Notes under the pieces: generated by a model
Seen by the model: only the letters and a program-made list of their open reading frames with translations
The model's database searches: none
What the model was told of the DNA's origin: nothing
Assembly: GCA_963815445.1 (NCBI GenBank)
Contig: CAWFGV010000005.1
Span: forward strand, 496,001 to 560,000
From: JANLYC01 sp963815445
GTDB taxonomy: Bacteria > Actinomycetota > Actinomycetes > Propionibacteriales > Nocardioidaceae
Length of the DNA stretch: 64,000 bases
Reading direction: 5' to 3'
Translations under genes and position numbers: made by a program
Part shown: positions 62,397 through 64,000 of the stretch, piece after piece
Numbering within the stretch: the first letter of the stretch is position 1
Layout: every line of letters starts with the position of its first letter

Positions 62397-63404
62397 ATGT
62401 CATACGCGAGACCGTGGTACCACGTGGTGACCGACGAGAGTCGGCGCGCCACGATCGTCGCGGCGGAACGGTGGTTCGAGAGCCAGGGCCTGCCCTACTT
62501 CGTGCCCGCGCGCGCTGCGCGGGTGAAGACCGCGCTGAGCCGAGCCCGGGTGATCCCGGTGGTGGCCGTCGCTCTCGTGCTGGGCCTGGGCGCGGGCCTC
62601 GCTGCGGGATTGTTGGCCCGCGACGTGTCGCTGGGAGTCCTCGTCGGAGCCGTCGTGCCCGGACTCGTGGTACTCGGCTATGGACTCGTGTCCCTGCACC
62701 TGCAGCCGATCATCCGGTGGGCGACCGAGCGGACGTTCGGCAGTCTCGGCTGGCTGTTCCCGCTCATCACGCGCGCCCTGCCGTTGCTGCTGCTCTTCAT
62801 CACCTTCCTGTTCATCAACACGGAGGTGTGGCAGGTGTGCAGTGCGTTGGACAGGGGGCTGCTCTGGCTGACCGTGCTGCTGTTCGCCGGGGTCGCGGTG
62901 GTCTTCCTACTCGTTCGGCTGCCCGAGGAGGTGCGCCAGGTGAGCGCGGAGGCCGAGGGGGAGCGGTTGGTGAAGATCTGCGCAACCACTCCCGTGGCCG
63001 ATGCTGCGCGTGGGGTGACCGGTGACGCGGCGCGCGCCGAGCTGAGTTCGCTGCAACAGGCCAACCTGGTCCTGGTGCTGTTGTTCTCGCAGGCGCTCCA
63101 GGTGTTGTTGCTGTCGACGTCGGTCTTCGTGTTCTTCATCGTCTTCGGAAAAGTTGCGATCAGCGACTCGGTCATCACGACCTGGGTTGGCCGGGCTCCG
63201 ACATCGCTGCCGTCGCTGGACTGGCTGCCGGTGAGCAACGAGCTGTTTCAGGTCTCGGTCTTCCTCGCGGCGTTCTCCGGGCTCTACTTCACGGTCTATG
63301 CCGTGACCGACCAGACCTATCGCGACCAGTTCTTCAGCTCGATCGCCGGGGAGCTCGAGCGTGCGGTGGGCGTGCAGACCGTCTACCGGGCGTTGACCGA
63401 CTGA
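62397..63404 (+). CDS. Hypothetical membrane protein
   Basis: No family is recognised. The 335-residue protein has a soluble N-terminus of about 55 residues (MSYARPWYHVVTDESRRATI) and five to six membrane segments: VIPVVAVALVLGLGAGLAAG, GVLVGAVVPGLVVLGYGLV, ALPLLLLFITFLFI, LLWLTVLLFAGVAVVFLLV and LLLSTSVFVFFIVFGKVAI. Between them a cytoplasmic region (VSAEAEGERLVKICATTPVA) may bind a partner. It is co-directional with the preceding unknown gene, 75 bp downstream. Role unknown. Confidence 0.7.
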   Translation: MSYARPWYHVVTDESRRATIVAAERWFESQGLPYFVPARAARVKTALSRARVIPVVAVALVLGLGAGLAAGLLARDVSLGVLVGAVVPGLVVLGYGLVSLHLQPIIRWATERTFGSLGWLFPLITRALPLLLLFITFLFINTEVWQVCSALDRGLLWLTVLLFAGVAVVFLLVRLPEEVRQVSAEAEGERLVKICATTPVADAARGVTGDAARAELSSLQQANLVLVLLFSQALQVLLLSTSVFVFFIVFGKVAISDSVITTWVGRAPTSLPSLDWLPVSNELFQVSVFLAAFSGLYFTVYAVTDQTYRDQFFSSIAGELERAVGVQTVYRALTD

Positions 63405-63422
63405 CCCTCCCAACCCCCACCA

Positions 63423-63483
63423 GACACCCGCCGTCCACCGTTTGGGCCGGCTATCCCGACCAAAACGGTGGATCGCGGGTGTC
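63423..63483. terminator. Long inverted repeat, probable terminator
   Basis: GACACCCGC-cg-TCCACCGTTT (63423-63443) pairs with AAACGGTGGA-tc-GCGGGTGTC (63463-63483), with a 2-base internal mismatch and a 19-nt loop. It starts about 20 bp after the membrane-protein stop. The 177-bp gap to the next gene holds no other clear feature. Confidence 0.65.
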
Positions 63484-63581
63484 CGGACGTGGTGTGAACA
63501 GGGGGGCCGGGCGGACGGCCGTGTCCACAGCCAGTGTTGCCTCCCAGACTCAGAAGCGATCCGGCGAGCATCCTGCGTCGG

Positions 63582-64000
63582 ATGAAGGCCGTTGCGCTGA
63601 TCCTCGCTGAGTTGCCCAGCACCTTTTGCAGCCGGACCGCCGCCGAGGCCGGCCTGACCCCACGCGTGATGGAGCGGCTGGTCCGCAACCACGACGTGAT
63701 CCGGGTGCAGCCCGGCTTGTTCCGCCAACCGGAACACGATGCGGTGGCGGGTCCTGAGTGGGAGCAGGTACGCCGAGACCACCTCGTCCGGGCCGCCGCC
63801 GCGCTGTTGGTGCACCCCCATCACGCGCTGAGTCATGTCACGAACGCCCTGGCCCGGGGTTGGCCGGTCGACCTACGCCCGGACTCGCTGGTGCACCTGA
63901 CCGCGATCACGGTGCAACCTCGATCGCGGCGGGTGGCCGACCGGTTCCTCCACCACAGCGACTCGATCACCAACGATGTCGAGCTGGTCGAAGGGATGCG
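63582..64000 (+). CDS. AbiEi-like antitoxin/transcriptional regulator, 5' part
   Basis: The frame opens at ATG 63582 and runs off the right edge, giving at least 139 residues. It begins MKAVALILAELPSTFCSRTA, followed by GLTPRVMERLVRNHDVIRVQ, the winged-helix start of AbiEi-type proteins (type IV toxin-antitoxin antitoxins and related regulators in actinomycetes). LVHPHHALSHVTNALARGWP and VHLTAITVQPRSRRVADRFL follow the family pattern. Many such genes in actinomycetes are orphans without a toxin; the partner side is outside the window. Confidence 0.7.
   Translation, partial: MKAVALILAELPSTFCSRTAAEAGLTPRVMERLVRNHDVIRVQPGLFRQPEHDAVAGPEWEQVRRDHLVRAAAALLVHPHHALSHVTNALARGWPVDLRPDSLVHLTAITVQPRSRRVADRFLHHSDSITNDVELVEGM

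Noticed and set aside
1..64000. tRNA or rRNA genes
   Set aside because: I looked for T-loop (GGTTCGA) and cloverleaf patterns and conserved rRNA segments and saw none I could support; a covariance-model scan would be decisive.

Overview
The window is high-G+C DNA from an actinomycete. The order rimP-nusA-ylxR-infB-rbfA-truB, the dxr-rip1-ispG run with a nearby DUF4081 acetyltransferase, a DUF222/HNH gene, SigE-type sigma factor, AbiEi-like protein and frequent GTG starts fit Propionibacteriales, most likely Nocardioidaceae. That placement is inference; there is no rRNA marker. I saw no rRNA, tRNA, CRISPR array, insertion sequence or phage gene.

Region 1 (about 1.4-31 kb) is a polyamine / omega-amino-acid catabolic island. 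It holds two complete polyamine-type ABC importers (3.5-7.6 kb, order D-A-B-C; 16.7-20.8 kb, order A-D-B-C), an Lrp/AsnC regulator with an amine-oxidase-like flavoprotein, three class-III aminotransferases, two aldehyde dehydrogenases, a glutaryl-CoA dehydrogenase, a saccharopine-dehydrogenase-like enzyme, a luciferase-like monooxygenase and a PucR regulator divergent from gabT. Together they could import putrescine or cadaverine, transaminate and oxidise them to GABA or 5-aminovalerate, and pass the carbon to succinate or glutaryl-CoA. A 15-bp dyad near CAACGAAATCCGTTG occurs before three of these transcription units and may be the regulator's operator.

Region 2 (31-43 kb) is mostly core: dxr, rip1, ispG, a secreted PQQ-type sugar dehydrogenase, a GNAT protein, a CapA-like lipoprotein, proS, a HAD phosphatase, an SDR, a QueA-like protein and two ferritin-like proteins. 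Region 3 (44-54 kb) is the translation cluster rimP, nusA, ylxR, infB, rbfA, truB, interrupted by a large, badly frame-broken cyclase/ATPase/TPR gene. Region 4 (54-60 kb) is a fructose PTS locus (ptsH, fruA, fruK, fruR, ptsI) lying between truB and ribF. The end holds ribF, two unrecognised genes and the start of an AbiEi-like gene.

Two sequence-wide features stand out. First, many otherwise intact genes, including essential nusA, are broken by single-base indels, mostly one extra G or C. This looks like consensus error more than biology, although the cyclase gene carries too many to be sure. Second, intergenic DNA is rich in repeats: a 22-bp tandem repeat in three arrays that each begin at a gene's stop codon, a near-perfect TTTGCCTTGTGAACAAGCC palindrome in two places, a triple 55-bp repeat and several long single hairpins at gene ends.
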